A stretch of DNA of 64,000 bases from Aliidiomarina sp. (lineage in GTDB: Bacteria > Pseudomonadota > Gammaproteobacteria > Enterobacterales > Alteromonadaceae), in assembly GCF_022565475.1 (NCBI RefSeq), contig NZ_JAIUMR010000004.1, positions 111,530 through 175,529 of the forward strand. Direction: 5' to 3'. A model generated the notes under the pieces. That model did no database searches, had not been told where the DNA came from, and worked only from the letters and a program-made list of their open reading frames with translations. Positions 36,658 to 45,556 of the stretch are shown piece by piece. The position numbers were made by a program, and so were the translations under genes. Numbering within the stretch: the stretch's first letter is position 1; every line of letters begins with the position of its first letter.

Positions 36658-38166
36658 TTGGCACATTTAAAGGATTTTTATCACGCACTCATTCACGCTC
36701 TGAAAAACCTGATTCCGATTATTGCGGTCGTTTTGGTTTTTCAGGCGTTGGTCTTACGTACTGTTCCTGACAATAGCGTCAGCATGGCCATTGGTATTGG
36801 CATTGTCGCCATTGGTGTGGCGCTGTTCTTGCAAGGCCTCGAACTGAGTATCTTTCCGGTCGGCAAAAGTTTATCGAATCAGTTTGCTCGTAAAGGCTCG
36901 GTGCCCATTCTTCTTGCGTTCGGTTTTGCGCTTGGTTTTTCTGCGGTTGTCGCAGAGCCAGCGCTCATTGCCGTGGCGCAACAAGCGCAAGACATTAGCG
37001 GTGGCCGCATTGACGCGCTGACATTGCGTTTGATTGTCGCCACGTCCGTTGGTTTGGTGGTTGCGCTTGGGGTCTTTCGAACCATTTTTGGTTATCCATT
37101 ACAGTGGTTCATGATTATTGGCTACATTTTGGTTGTAATTGTGACCTATTTCGCGCCAGAAGAAATTGTTGGTTTAGCGTATGACTCGGGTGGGGTGACC
37201 ACCAATATTGTTACTGTGCCATTAATTGCTGCGCTCGGAATTGGTCTCGCATCCTCGATTCGGGGGCGCAATCCACTCATTGACGGTTTCGGCTTAGTTG
37301 CGTTAGCGGTCATGGTGCCGATGATCTCCGTGCAAGTGTACGGCATTATTGTCTTCAGTGGCGCCGAGCCAGATATCACAGCGGAAATGGTGATGAGTGC
37401 AGACACCCAAGTAGCGACTGGGTTTTTAGCCGCTTTGATGGATCTGCTCGAAATGTTCCGAGACGTTCTACCAATTATCATTACCATTCTCTTTTTCCAA
37501 TACCTGATTTTACGCCGACCATTGGCAAACCCTCGGCGAGTACTCCTTGGTTTCCTGTTGGTTATTTTTGGGCTCTATGCGTTTGTAGTTGGCCTCAAAC
37601 TCGGTTTGTTTCCGATTGGTACGGCCATGGCTGAGCAGCTGATTCAGCGTGACGGTTTCGTTTTTATTTACTTATTTGCTTTTGCTATTGGCTTTGCCAC
37701 CACCATGGCGGAGCCGGCATTGATCGCGGTTGGCCAGCAAGCGGAAGAAGCTGCCGATGGAAAATTGAACGGCAACGTCATTCGTCTCCTTGTTGCGGTT
37801 GGCGTCGCCATTGGCATAACCATTGGTGTGCACCGAATTATTACCGGTGGCTCGATGCATTATTATGTCATGGGTGGCTATGTCATCGTGATTGCGCTGA
37901 CGGTGTTTGCTCCGAAATATATTATTGCTTTGGCGTACGATTTAGGTGGTGTCACCACCTCGGAAGTCACAGTGCCGCTAGTTACCGCACTCGGCATCGG
38001 TTTAGCCACCCACATTGAAGGTCGTAATGTTCTGATTGACGGTTTTGGTTTAATAGCATTTGCATCGATTTTCCCCATTGTTACGGTAATGGGCTATGCA
38101 ATTATTGCGCAAGCAGTCACGGCTTGGCGAGAGCGAGCTGAGGCGGCAGAAACAGAGGGGTCGTAG
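36658..38166 (+). CDS. Duplicated-DUF1538 integral membrane protein, putative transporter
   Basis: 502-residue polytopic membrane protein with two homologous halves. The first half (about 55-235) and second half (about 305-485) share paired motifs: FPVGKSL/FPIGTAM, GFALGFSAVVAEPALIAVAQQA / FAIGFATTMAEPALIAVGQQA, YDSGGVTTNIVTVPLIAALGIGLA / YDLGGVTTSEVTVPLVTALGIGLA, and GRNPLIDGFGLVALA / GRNVLIDGFGLIAFA. This is DUF1538, whose substrate I do not know. The apparent start is TTG at 36658, since no in-frame ATG precedes the first helix. The next gene, a PII-like protein, begins one base after the stop, which suggests a transporter with a dedicated regulator. Confidence 0.85.
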   Translation: MAHLKDFYHALIHALKNLIPIIAVVLVFQALVLRTVPDNSVSMAIGIGIVAIGVALFLQGLELSIFPVGKSLSNQFARKGSVPILLAFGFALGFSAVVAEPALIAVAQQAQDISGGRIDALTLRLIVATSVGLVVALGVFRTIFGYPLQWFMIIGYILVVIVTYFAPEEIVGLAYDSGGVTTNIVTVPLIAALGIGLASSIRGRNPLIDGFGLVALAVMVPMISVQVYGIIVFSGAEPDITAEMVMSADTQVATGFLAALMDLLEMFRDVLPIIITILFFQYLILRRPLANPRRVLLGFLLVIFGLYAFVVGLKLGLFPIGTAMAEQLIQRDGFVFIYLFAFAIGFATTMAEPALIAVGQQAEEAADGKLNGNVIRLLVAVGVAIGITIGVHRIITGGSMHYYVMGGYVIVIALTVFAPKYIIALAYDLGGVTTSEVTVPLVTALGIGLATHIEGRNVLIDGFGLIAFASIFPIVTVMGYAIIAQAVTAWRERAEAAETEGS

Positions 38167-38167
38167 C

Positions 38168-38533
38168 ATGAAATTTTCAGCATTGGTGGCCATTGTGCCA
38201 GAAGAGCTTGAGCAGGAATCGATTGATGCCGCGCGCGAGCAAGGCGCTGGTGGTATGACGGTGATGTCGGGACGTGGAATTAGTAACACGGCGAAGAAAT
38301 CGTTTTTTGGCATGAGTTATGATGGTAGTCAGAAAGTCTTACTGATGGTGCTTGAAAAAGGACTGTCACTGCACGTGATGAAGGCGATTCAAAAGGTAAT
38401 TATGCCGGATGAGCGCGATTCTCAAGGCATGGTGTTTACCGTGCCGTTAGAGCACCTCGGCGGTATTGATATGTCGCAATTAGAGAAATTTGAACAACAT
38501 TTAGCTGAGCAGTCAGTGAAAGAAACTTTGTAA
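38168..38533 (+). CDS. PII-like signalling protein
   Basis: 121-residue protein with the PII (GlnB-like) ferredoxin fold order: MKFSALVAIVPEELEQESIDAAREQGAGGMTVMSGRG, matching the PII beta1-alpha1-beta2 with GMTV and GRG. A T-loop-like region follows (ISNTAKKSFFGMSYDGSQ), then beta3-alpha2-beta4. The B-loop TGKIGDGKIF of true PII reads MPDERDSQGMVF here, and there is no conserved uridylylation Tyr context. Binding of ATP and 2-oxoglutarate therefore cannot be assumed. GAGGGG lies seven bases before the ATG. Placed between a membrane protein and a CBS protein, it probably gates or senses for the DUF1538 protein. Confidence 0.8.
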   Translation: MKFSALVAIVPEELEQESIDAAREQGAGGMTVMSGRGISNTAKKSFFGMSYDGSQKVLLMVLEKGLSLHVMKAIQKVIMPDERDSQGMVFTVPLEHLGGIDMSQLEKFEQHLAEQSVKETL

Positions 38534-38562
38534 TCGGTTCAAGGGAAAGCAGGAGCACAGTC

Positions 38563-38949
38563 ATGCAAGTCAAAGACGTGATGATTAAAGACGTGGTAAC
38601 CATCTCGCCGTTTGCGAAACTTCGCGAGGCGTTAAGTTTATTAAAAAGTAAAAACATTAAGTCGCTGGTGGTTGAGAAACAAAGTGATAGCGATGCATAT
38701 GGCTTAATTACATACACCAATGTCTTAAAAACGGTGATCGCAGAGGATGGTGATATTGATTTGCTCAATGTCTACGATATTTGCGCAAAACCAGCGTTAG
38801 CGGTAGGCGCGAGTTTGTCGTTAAAGCAGTGTGCTGCGATGATGGTGCAACAGCATGTGAAACGCTTATTGGTGCTGAAAGACAATGAGTTGGAAGGCTT
38901 TGTGACCATGGATGATATCATGGGCGAACTATTGAAGAAGGTTGACTAA
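38563..38949 (+). CDS. Two-CBS-domain protein
   Basis: 128-residue protein made only of a tandem CBS pair (Bateman module): MQVKDVMIKDVVTISPFAKLREALSLLKSKNIKSLVVEK, then ALAVGASLSLKQCAAMMVQQHVKRLLVLKDNELEGFVTMDDIMGELL. Such modules usually bind adenine nucleotides and regulate a partner. AGGAG lies seven bases before the ATG. It follows the PII-like gene after 29 bases and overlaps the esterase gene by one base, so it belongs to the same transcript as the DUF1538 and PII-like genes. Confidence 0.9.
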   Translation: MQVKDVMIKDVVTISPFAKLREALSLLKSKNIKSLVVEKQSDSDAYGLITYTNVLKTVIAEDGDIDLLNVYDICAKPALAVGASLSLKQCAAMMVQQHVKRLLVLKDNELEGFVTMDDIMGELLKKVD

Positions 38950-39440
38950 TGGCGAGCCTTTACTTCTTCCACGGACTGGAAAGTGGCCCGCATGGGCAGA
39001 AATATCATTTACTGAAAAGCGAGTTTCCGGAGCTGGAATCGCCAGACTTTCAAGGGATGGACTTAGAGCAGCGACTCGCGAAAGCAGAAGAAGTCACTCG
39101 AGGGCAACATGGCTTAGTGCTGGTAGGTTCTTCGTTTGGTGGGCTGTTAGCGGCACGCTTGTACAGTCTCTTTCCAGAGCGAATTAAAGCCTTGGTATTG
39201 CTCGCGCCGGCGGTGCATACCGAAGAGGGTGAGCGCGTCACGGAATTACCGTCACAGCAGCGCGTACGGGTGATTCACGGTCTTGCCGACAAAGTAGTTC
39301 CCTACGATAAAGTCGTTTCTTTTTGTAAGCGTTTCGGCGTTCCGCTGATTACGGTTGATGACGAACATCGATTAGCCAGCGAAACGGCTCAGCAAACAAT
39401 TTTATCTGCTGTTCAAGAAGTGTATAATGCCCAATTTTAA
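38949..39440 (+). CDS. YqiA/UPF0227-type alpha/beta-hydrolase esterase
   Basis: 163-residue small hydrolase. It begins with the oxyanion-side motif LYFFHGLESGPHGQK, has nucleophile Ser62 in GSSFGG, Asp114 in GLADKVVP and His140 in DDEHRL, so the catalytic triad is complete. E. coli YqiA has esterase activity on short acyl esters; the natural substrate is unknown. It shares one base with the CBS gene before it and one with the Nudix gene after it. Confidence 0.85.
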   Translation: MASLYFFHGLESGPHGQKYHLLKSEFPELESPDFQGMDLEQRLAKAEEVTRGQHGLVLVGSSFGGLLAARLYSLFPERIKALVLLAPAVHTEEGERVTELPSQQRVRVIHGLADKVVPYDKVVSFCKRFGVPLITVDDEHRLASETAQQTILSAVQEVYNAQF

Positions 39441-40045
39441 TGTCTTGTAATCGGGCAATTATGCAATTAAATCAAGAAGTCACGGTGTTTCCTGCGTCAT
39501 ATCACCTAGTTCATGAAACACTCGATAATGAGCTTCTATTTTGTCAGAAAAATCTGCCAGTTATTCAACAATCTTATCGTGTGTTGCAAAGGCAAGCAGC
39601 GCGAGCGGTGGTGTGTCGTCACGATAAGATACTTTTGCTGTATACCGAGCGGTATGATGACTTTAGTTTCCCAGGCGGTGGTGTTGATCCTGGTGAATCA
39701 TTGATTACTGGCTTGCGCCGCGAGCTCCAAGAAGAAACCGGTGCTCAAGATATTCAAGTCATTGCGCCCGTAGCGCAAGTTACTGAGTTTACACCGACTT
39801 GGAAGCGAGAGTGGGATCTTCTTTTTCAAACATCGTCATGGTTTGAGTGCAAAATTGGCGAAACACTAGCGGCGGCTAATTTGGAACATTATGAAGTGAG
39901 TAATGGCATGCGAGCGCAGTGGATCTCTGTTGCCGATGCGTTAACGCATAACCGTCGAGTCATTGCTCAGCGCCCAACAACGATGGGATTATCCATTCAT
40001 CGCGAAACCCTCGTGTTAGAGCAAATAGCGAAGTCGAGATACTAA
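39440..40045 (+). CDS. Nudix hydrolase
   Basis: 201-residue hydrolase. The Nudix box is complete at about residues 80-102: GVDPGESLITGLRRELQEETGA, i.e. G-x5-E-x7-REL-x-EE-x-G. Substrate class cannot be read from the sequence; nucleoside diphosphate derivatives are typical. The ATG at 39440 overlaps the esterase stop and suggests translational coupling; an ATG at 39461 is an alternative. Neither has a clear Shine-Dalgarno. It ends the run that starts with the DUF1538 gene. Confidence 0.85.
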   Translation: MSCNRAIMQLNQEVTVFPASYHLVHETLDNELLFCQKNLPVIQQSYRVLQRQAARAVVCRHDKILLLYTERYDDFSFPGGGVDPGESLITGLRRELQEETGAQDIQVIAPVAQVTEFTPTWKREWDLLFQTSSWFECKIGETLAAANLEHYEVSNGMRAQWISVADALTHNRRVIAQRPTTMGLSIHRETLVLEQIAKSRY

Positions 40046-40126
40046 AAGTGGCAGGAAGGTGTTCGTGTGAATACATGCTATAAATACGGTGAATGGCTGA
40101 AATAGCCCTTGTCAGACCTGCTTAAA

Positions 40127-40155
40127 TTCAAAACAGTCACAATTTCACGTATAAT
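40127..40155 (+). promoter_or_regulatory. Promoter of acnB
   Basis: -35 TTCAAA (40127-40132), 17-base spacer, perfect -10 TATAAT (40150-40155), about 65 bases upstream of the GTG start. Confidence 0.7.
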
Positions 40156-40222
40156 CCCCCCGTTTTCTAATTTGCTGGCCGCTTTCTTTGAGCGGCGGGC
40201 ATTCACCTGAGAGGAATCATTT

Positions 40223-42811
40223 GTGTTAGAACAATATCGCGCACATGTGGCCGAGCGTGCCGCAGAAGGAATTCCACCCAAGCCTCTGAACCCAGAGCAA
40301 GTTGCAGACTTGGTTGAGTTGTTAAAGAACCCGCCAGCGGGCGAAGAAGCGTTTTTGCTAGAACTGATCAGTGACCGCGTACCACCAGGGGTTGACGAAG
40401 CAGCCTACGTGAAAGCGGGCTTTTTAGCTGCAATCACCAAAGGTGAAGTCACTTCACCGATTATCGACAAGAAATTAGCGGTGAAACTACTGGGCAACAT
40501 GCACGGTGGTTACAACATCGAAACCCTTGTGTCATTACTCGACGACGCCGAGCTAGCCGAAGCCGCTGGTGAAGAGCTGAAGCACACCATTTTGATGTTT
40601 GACGCCTTCCACGACGTGGAAGAGCGCATGAAAGCCGGCAATGCTGTAGCGAAAGCTGTGGTCGAGTCATGGGCGAATGCAGAGTGGTTTACCAGCCGCC
40701 CAGAAATGCCAGAAAAAATTACTGCGACTGTATTCAAAGTCACAGGTGAAACGAATACGGATGACTTATCACCAGCCCCTGATGCATGGTCTCGTCCTGA
40801 TATTCCTTTGCATGCGAAAGCCATGTACAAAATGCCACGCGAAGGAATTACCAACGCGGCTGAGCAAATTGCTGAACTAAAAGAAAAAGGCAACCCAGTT
40901 GCGTTCGTCGGTGACGTTGTCGGTACCGGTTCTTCGCGGAAGTCAGCAACCAACTCAGTGTTGTGGTTCATTGGTGACGACATGCCAGGTACCCCGAACA
41001 AGCGTTCTGGCGGTATTTGTATTGGTGGCAAAGTGGCACCGATTTTCTTCAACACCATGAAGGACACCGGTACTTTAGTTTTTGAAGCAGACGTAGACCA
41101 GATGAACATGGGCGACGTCATTCATATTTATCCATTAGCGGGTAAAATTGAAAACGAAGCCGGTGAAGTGATTGCTGAGTACCAGTATGCGTCTGACGTG
41201 ATTCTTGATGAAGTGCGCGCGGGTGGCCGGATTAACTTAATCATCGGCCGCGGTTTAACCACGAAAGCACGTGAGTCACTTGGTTTAGGTCGCTCTGACT
41301 TATTCCGTTCACCTGAACAGCCAAGTGACAGCGGTAAAGGCTTTACGTTAGCGCAGAAAATGGTCGGTAAAGCCTGTGGTATCGACGGCGTTCGTCCTGG
41401 TACTTACTGTGAGCCACGCATGACCACGGTTGGTTCGCAAGACACCACCGGCCCAATGACCCGTGACGAATTGAAAGACCTCGCCTGTTTGGGCTTTAAC
41501 GCCGACTTAGTGATGCAGTCATTCTGTCATACGGCGGCCTATCCGAAGCCGGTTGATATTGAAACTCAGCACACCCTGCCAGACTTCATTATGAACCGTG
41601 GTGGTGTGTCTCTGCGTCCAGGTGACGGGATTATCCACAGCTGGTTAAACCGCATGTTATTGCCAGATACCGTGGGTACTGGTGGTGACTCGCATACGCG
41701 CTTCCCATTGGGTATTTCATTCCCAGCAGGTTCAGGCCTCGTTGCCTTCGCCGCAGCGACCGGCGTTATGCCACTGGATATGCCAGAGTCAGTATTGGTG
41801 CGCTTTAAAGGCAAAATGCAGCCAGGCGTCACTTTACGTGACTTGGTTCACGCCATTCCTTTGTATGCCATTAAAGAAGGTCTCTTAACCGTTGAAAAAC
41901 GTGGTAAGAAGAACATCTTCTCTGGTCGTATTCTCGAAATCGAAGGTCTTGACAACCTCACAGTTGAGCAGGCATTTGAATTGTCTGACGCGTCGGCTGA
42001 GCGTTCAGCGGCTGGTTGTACGATCAAGTTGTCAGAAGAGTCGATTGCGGAATACTTACGTTCGAACATCACCATGTTACGTTGGATGATCGCCGAAGGT
42101 TACGGCGATGTCCGTACCCTTGAGCGTCGTGCACAGAAGATGGAAGAGTGGTTAGCGAACCCAGAACTGATGGAAGCGGACCAAGACGCCGAGTACTCTG
42201 CGGTGATCGAAATTGACTTAAACGAAATCGTTGAGCCAATTCTTTGCTGCCCGAACGATCCAGACGATGCGAAAACCTTGTCTGACGTAGCTGGCGACAA
42301 AGTGGATGAAGTCTTCATCGGTTCTTGTATGACCAACATCGGCCACTTCCGCGCGGCAGGTAAATTGCTTGAGCAAAATACCAATCCATTGAACACGCAG
42401 TTGTGGATTGCGCCACCGACGAAAATGGACGAAGCGCAATTGATGGAAGAAGGTTACTACAACATCTATGGTCGTAACGGTGTGCGTACAGAAATGCCAG
42501 GCTGTTCACTGTGTATGGGTAACCAAGCACGGGTGAAAGCAGGTGCAACTGTGCTTTCAACCTCAACGCGTAACTTCCCGAACCGTTTAGGTGATGGTGC
42601 CAACGTGTACTTGGCTTCTGCAGAGTTGTCTGCAGTTGGCGCTATCTTAGGTAAAATCCCAACGCGTGAAGAATACATGGAATACGCGCAGAACATCGAC
42701 GCGATGGCTGGCGAAGTTTATAAGTACCTAAACTTTGACCAAATGCCTGACTTCCGCGCAGCAGAGCAAAAAGCGAAAGACACCATTATTCCGACGATTA
42801 ATGTTGCCTAA
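40223..42811 (+). CDS. acnB: Bifunctional aconitate hydratase 2 / 2-methylisocitrate dehydratase
   Basis: TCA-cycle aconitase, citrate to isocitrate through cis-aconitate. 862 residues (E. coli AcnB 865), starting [22 protein letters not shown] as in E. coli. The AcnB order is visible: N-terminal HEAT-like domain, swivel domain ([25 protein letters not shown]), then the catalytic domains. The 4Fe-4S ligands are Cys702 ([13 protein letters not shown]), Cys761 and Cys764 ([10 protein letters not shown]), with the same spacing as E. coli Cys710/769/772. The start is GTG with GAGG eight bases upstream. It has its own promoter and a strong terminator. Confidence 0.98.
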   Translation: MLEQYRAHVAERAAEGIPPKPLNPEQVADLVELLKNPPAGEEAFLLELISDRVPPGVDEAAYVKAGFLAAITKGEVTSPIIDKKLAVKLLGNMHGGYNIETLVSLLDDAELAEAAGEELKHTILMFDAFHDVEERMKAGNAVAKAVVESWANAEWFTSRPEMPEKITATVFKVTGETNTDDLSPAPDAWSRPDIPLHAKAMYKMPREGITNAAEQIAELKEKGNPVAFVGDVVGTGSSRKSATNSVLWFIGDDMPGTPNKRSGGICIGGKVAPIFFNTMKDTGTLVFEADVDQMNMGDVIHIYPLAGKIENEAGEVIAEYQYASDVILDEVRAGGRINLIIGRGLTTKARESLGLGRSDLFRSPEQPSDSGKGFTLAQKMVGKACGIDGVRPGTYCEPRMTTVGSQDTTGPMTRDELKDLACLGFNADLVMQSFCHTAAYPKPVDIETQHTLPDFIMNRGGVSLRPGDGIIHSWLNRMLLPDTVGTGGDSHTRFPLGISFPAGSGLVAFAAATGVMPLDMPESVLVRFKGKMQPGVTLRDLVHAIPLYAIKEGLLTVEKRGKKNIFSGRILEIEGLDNLTVEQAFELSDASAERSAAGCTIKLSEESIAEYLRSNITMLRWMIAEGYGDVRTLERRAQKMEEWLANPELMEADQDAEYSAVIEIDLNEIVEPILCCPNDPDDAKTLSDVAGDKVDEVFIGSCMTNIGHFRAAGKLLEQNTNPLNTQLWIAPPTKMDEAQLMEEGYYNIYGRNGVRTEMPGCSLCMGNQARVKAGATVLSTSTRNFPNRLGDGANVYLASAELSAVGAILGKIPTREEYMEYAQNIDAMAGEVYKYLNFDQMPDFRAAEQKAKDTIIPTINVA

Positions 42812-42833
42812 TTCGTTGCGCTGACGAAAACAC

Positions 42834-42867
42834 AAACCCCGGTACTGCGAAGTATCGGGGTTTTTTT
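42834..42867 (+). terminator. Intrinsic terminator of acnB
   Basis: AAACCCCG (42834-42841) pairs with CGGGGTTT (42856-42863), extended by a mismatched inner TACT/AGTA pairing; a run of seven Ts ends it. Confidence 0.93.
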
Positions 42868-42976
42868 CATCGACTGATTGCAAGAATTCCACCATTGACC
42901 GCATTTGACTAGGTCTTCATGCCAAGAGCCGCTAAATTAACCGAGTGTTAACAATCAAGAATAATGAGGACAGGGT

Positions 42977-44488
42977 ATGAAGCTTCTGACACAAGGCCTA
43001 GTGGTTGCACTAGCTTTTGTTTGTACGATGGCAGTTGCGGAAGAACACCGCCGTACGATTCCGATTGAAAGTGTCAATGTCACTGAGCACCGAATGCAAA
43101 TTAACGGTCAACGCGTTGACTATAAAGTGTACGCAGGTACCTTGCCGGTGTGGGATGACAACGGCCACCCGACCGCGACGTTGCAGTACACCTACTACGA
43201 GCGTCAGGGCGTGCGCAATCAAGAAGAGCGGCCATTGATGATGTCCTTCAACGGTGGCCCGGGCTCAGCGTCCGTGTGGATGCATATCGCGTATACCGGA
43301 CCGAAGTCGCTATTACTCGATGAAGAAGGCTATCCGGTGCAGCCATATGGCGTGCAGGACAACCCCTATTCGGTTCTTGATGTAACTGACATCGTCTTCG
43401 TTAACCCAGTCAACACCGGCTATTCACGAGTGTTGCCGGGGCCAGATGGAAACATGCCGTCGCGCGACCAACAGCAACGGATGTTCTTTGGTGTCAATGC
43501 CGACATACAGTACCTGTCCGAGTGGATAAACACCTTTGTGACGCGTTACAACCGCTGGCGCTCACCCAAGTTCCTTATTGGTGAAAGCTATGGCACGACC
43601 CGTGTTGCTGGCTTAGCGTTAGCGCTGCAAAACCAGCAGTGGATGTACCTCAATGGCGTGGTACTGGTTTCGCCAACGGACATGGGCATTGACCGTGATG
43701 GCCCAGTGAAAGCAGCCAATCGCTTACCATACTTTGCCGCAACCGCTTGGTACCACGGCAAGCTTGACGACGAACTGCAGCAAGGTGATTTGTATGATTT
43801 ACTGCCGAAAGTCGAAGAGTTTACGATTAATACCTATTTACCGGCACTCGCGAAAGGTGCTTGGTTAGCGGACGACGAAAAGCAAGCCATTGCGGAGCAA
43901 GTAGCGCGTTACGCAGGTATTTCGGTTGAGTCTGTCTTGCAGAGCAACCTCGATATCGACACGGCGTTTTTCTGGAAGGAGTTGCTGCGTGACGAAGGCC
44001 ATACGGTTGGCCGTCTCGATTCACGTTATAAAGGTCTCGACCGCAAAGACGTGGGTGTGCGTCCAGATTTCAACTCGGAGCTAACCTCGTGGCTACACTC
44101 GTTTACGCCAGCTATTAACTACTATTTGCGGGAAGAGCTAGGCTTCGTAACCGACACCAAATACAACATGTTTGGTCCGGTGCATCCGTGGGATCGCAGT
44201 GGCAACAATACTGGTGAAAACTTGCGCCAAGCGATGGCTCAAAACCCTTACTTGAACGTGTTGTTCCAAGCCGGTTATTACGACGGTGCCACCAACTATT
44301 TTGATGCCAAGTACAGTATGTGGCAGTTGGATCCGAGCGGTAAGATGAAAGATCGCTTGTATTTTGAGGGCTATCGAAGTGGTCATATGATGTATTTACG
44401 TCGTCATGACCTCGAGCTTTCGAACAACCATTTGCGTGACTTTATTAAAGCGTCTTTACCGGGTCGTAACGTGCCGGCGAAATATTAA
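42977..44488 (+). CDS. Secreted serine carboxypeptidase, family S10
   Basis: 503-residue exported exopeptidase that removes C-terminal residues from peptides. Signal peptide MKLLTQGLVVALAFVCTMAVA. S10 markers: oxyanion motif MMSFNGGPGSASVW, VFVNPVNTGYS, catalytic Ser204 in GESYGT, Asp436 in QAGYYDGATN and His470 in RSGHMMY. GAGGA lies six bases before the ATG. It is monocistronic, between the acnB terminator and its own. It adds to the exported peptidase set here (M13, metzincin, S33-like). Confidence 0.95.
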   Translation: MKLLTQGLVVALAFVCTMAVAEEHRRTIPIESVNVTEHRMQINGQRVDYKVYAGTLPVWDDNGHPTATLQYTYYERQGVRNQEERPLMMSFNGGPGSASVWMHIAYTGPKSLLLDEEGYPVQPYGVQDNPYSVLDVTDIVFVNPVNTGYSRVLPGPDGNMPSRDQQQRMFFGVNADIQYLSEWINTFVTRYNRWRSPKFLIGESYGTTRVAGLALALQNQQWMYLNGVVLVSPTDMGIDRDGPVKAANRLPYFAATAWYHGKLDDELQQGDLYDLLPKVEEFTINTYLPALAKGAWLADDEKQAIAEQVARYAGISVESVLQSNLDIDTAFFWKELLRDEGHTVGRLDSRYKGLDRKDVGVRPDFNSELTSWLHSFTPAINYYLREELGFVTDTKYNMFGPVHPWDRSGNNTGENLRQAMAQNPYLNVLFQAGYYDGATNYFDAKYSMWQLDPSGKMKDRLYFEGYRSGHMMYLRRHDLELSNNHLRDFIKASLPGRNVPAKY

Positions 44489-44525
44489 GCACGACGCCTC
44501 AGAGGATACCTGTAATTGACAGATG

Positions 44526-44568
44526 AAACCCGTGCGCTGATGGTATACCATCGCAGCACGGGTTTTTT
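44526..44568 (+). terminator. Intrinsic terminator after the S10 peptidase gene
   Basis: AAACCCGTGC (44526-44535) pairs with GCACGGGTTT (44556-44565); an inner stem GATGG/CCATC caps it and Ts follow to 44568. Confidence 0.92.
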
Positions 44569-44594
44569 ATTGAGTCATCATTGAGATAGAGCAC

Positions 44595-45518
44595 ATGAAT
44601 GCATCATCTGTGCGGGTTGCTCCGCAACGTTGGTATCGAGGACTGCAAGGGCAATTGGCCCGCTTAGCTGTGAGTGGTGTATTACCCATTCGCTGGCTGT
44701 ATCCAAAACCAAAGCAAGCGTATCCTGCCAAAGCAGGGCGTTTACACGTTGAGATAGTCAGCCATTGCTGGCAGTACGCGCATTTACAAGCTTATCAGTT
44801 AAGCTCGTTAGTTTTGCATCCACCGCAAAACGTCGATGTGACTATGACGGTGTATTATTGCCCGGACGATGAGAAAACCAGAGCATTGTTGGCATTCTTT
44901 GCTGAGCAAAAGGTGGCGAATGTGATCTGGAACTGGCGTCCGCTGCCGAGAGAGCAGCTGTTCCGGCGTGGTATTGGCCGCAATCATGCGGCCCTGAACA
45001 CGCGGGCGGACTGGATCTGGTTTACCGATTGTGACGTGGTGTTTGCCGAAGGCACTTTAGACGCCTTAGCGCAGCAGCTTGATGGTCGCACCGATGCCTT
45101 GGTCTATCCAACCGAAGAGCGGGTAACGTCATTACTGGCGGAAGACGACCCCTTGTTGCAAAAAGCAGCAGCCGCACAAGTGGTTGCGCTTGATGGAACC
45201 GAGTTTATCGTCAAAAAAATCACCAAAGCCACCGGCCCGCTGCAGATCACCCATGGTGATGCTGCTCGTGAACTCGGTTACTGTGACGCCATGTCGGTGT
45301 ACCAGACGCCTGCAGACAGTTGGCAGAAGTGTTACGAAGACCGTGCCTTTCGTTGGTTACTCCGAACCATGGGCACAGCAATTACCTTGCCAGGCGTGTA
45401 TCGCATCAGGCATATTTTTAAAGGACGCTATACTGGTTCAGAAACCAATACAAAGTTACGCAGCCAAATTCGCAAGTTGCAAATTGGCTGGCGTGATCGC
45501 AACGATAAAAAAGCGTAA
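44595..45518 (+). CDS. Glycosyltransferase, family 2-like (GT-A fold)
   Basis: 307-residue cytoplasmic or peripheral enzyme. A Rossmann-like start (LHVEIVSHCWQYAHLQAYQLSSLVLHP) is followed by NVDVTMTVYYCPDD and RGIGRNHAALNTRADWIWFTDCDVVFAEGTLDAL. The last contains the metal-binding D-x-D (DCD) of GT-A transferases after the usual R-x-x-ARN-type segment. The later KCYEDRAFRWLL may hold the catalytic base. The acceptor is unknown; no lipopolysaccharide or capsule cluster surrounds it. The DyP-like gene follows after 38 bases. Confidence 0.8.
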   Translation: MNASSVRVAPQRWYRGLQGQLARLAVSGVLPIRWLYPKPKQAYPAKAGRLHVEIVSHCWQYAHLQAYQLSSLVLHPPQNVDVTMTVYYCPDDEKTRALLAFFAEQKVANVIWNWRPLPREQLFRRGIGRNHAALNTRADWIWFTDCDVVFAEGTLDALAQQLDGRTDALVYPTEERVTSLLAEDDPLLQKAAAAQVVALDGTEFIVKKITKATGPLQITHGDAARELGYCDAMSVYQTPADSWQKCYEDRAFRWLLRTMGTAITLPGVYRIRHIFKGRYTGSETNTKLRSQIRKLQIGWRDRNDKKA

Positions 45519-45556
45519 TCATCGCGCGAAAACGACTGTCGCAAAGGAACTCGACC

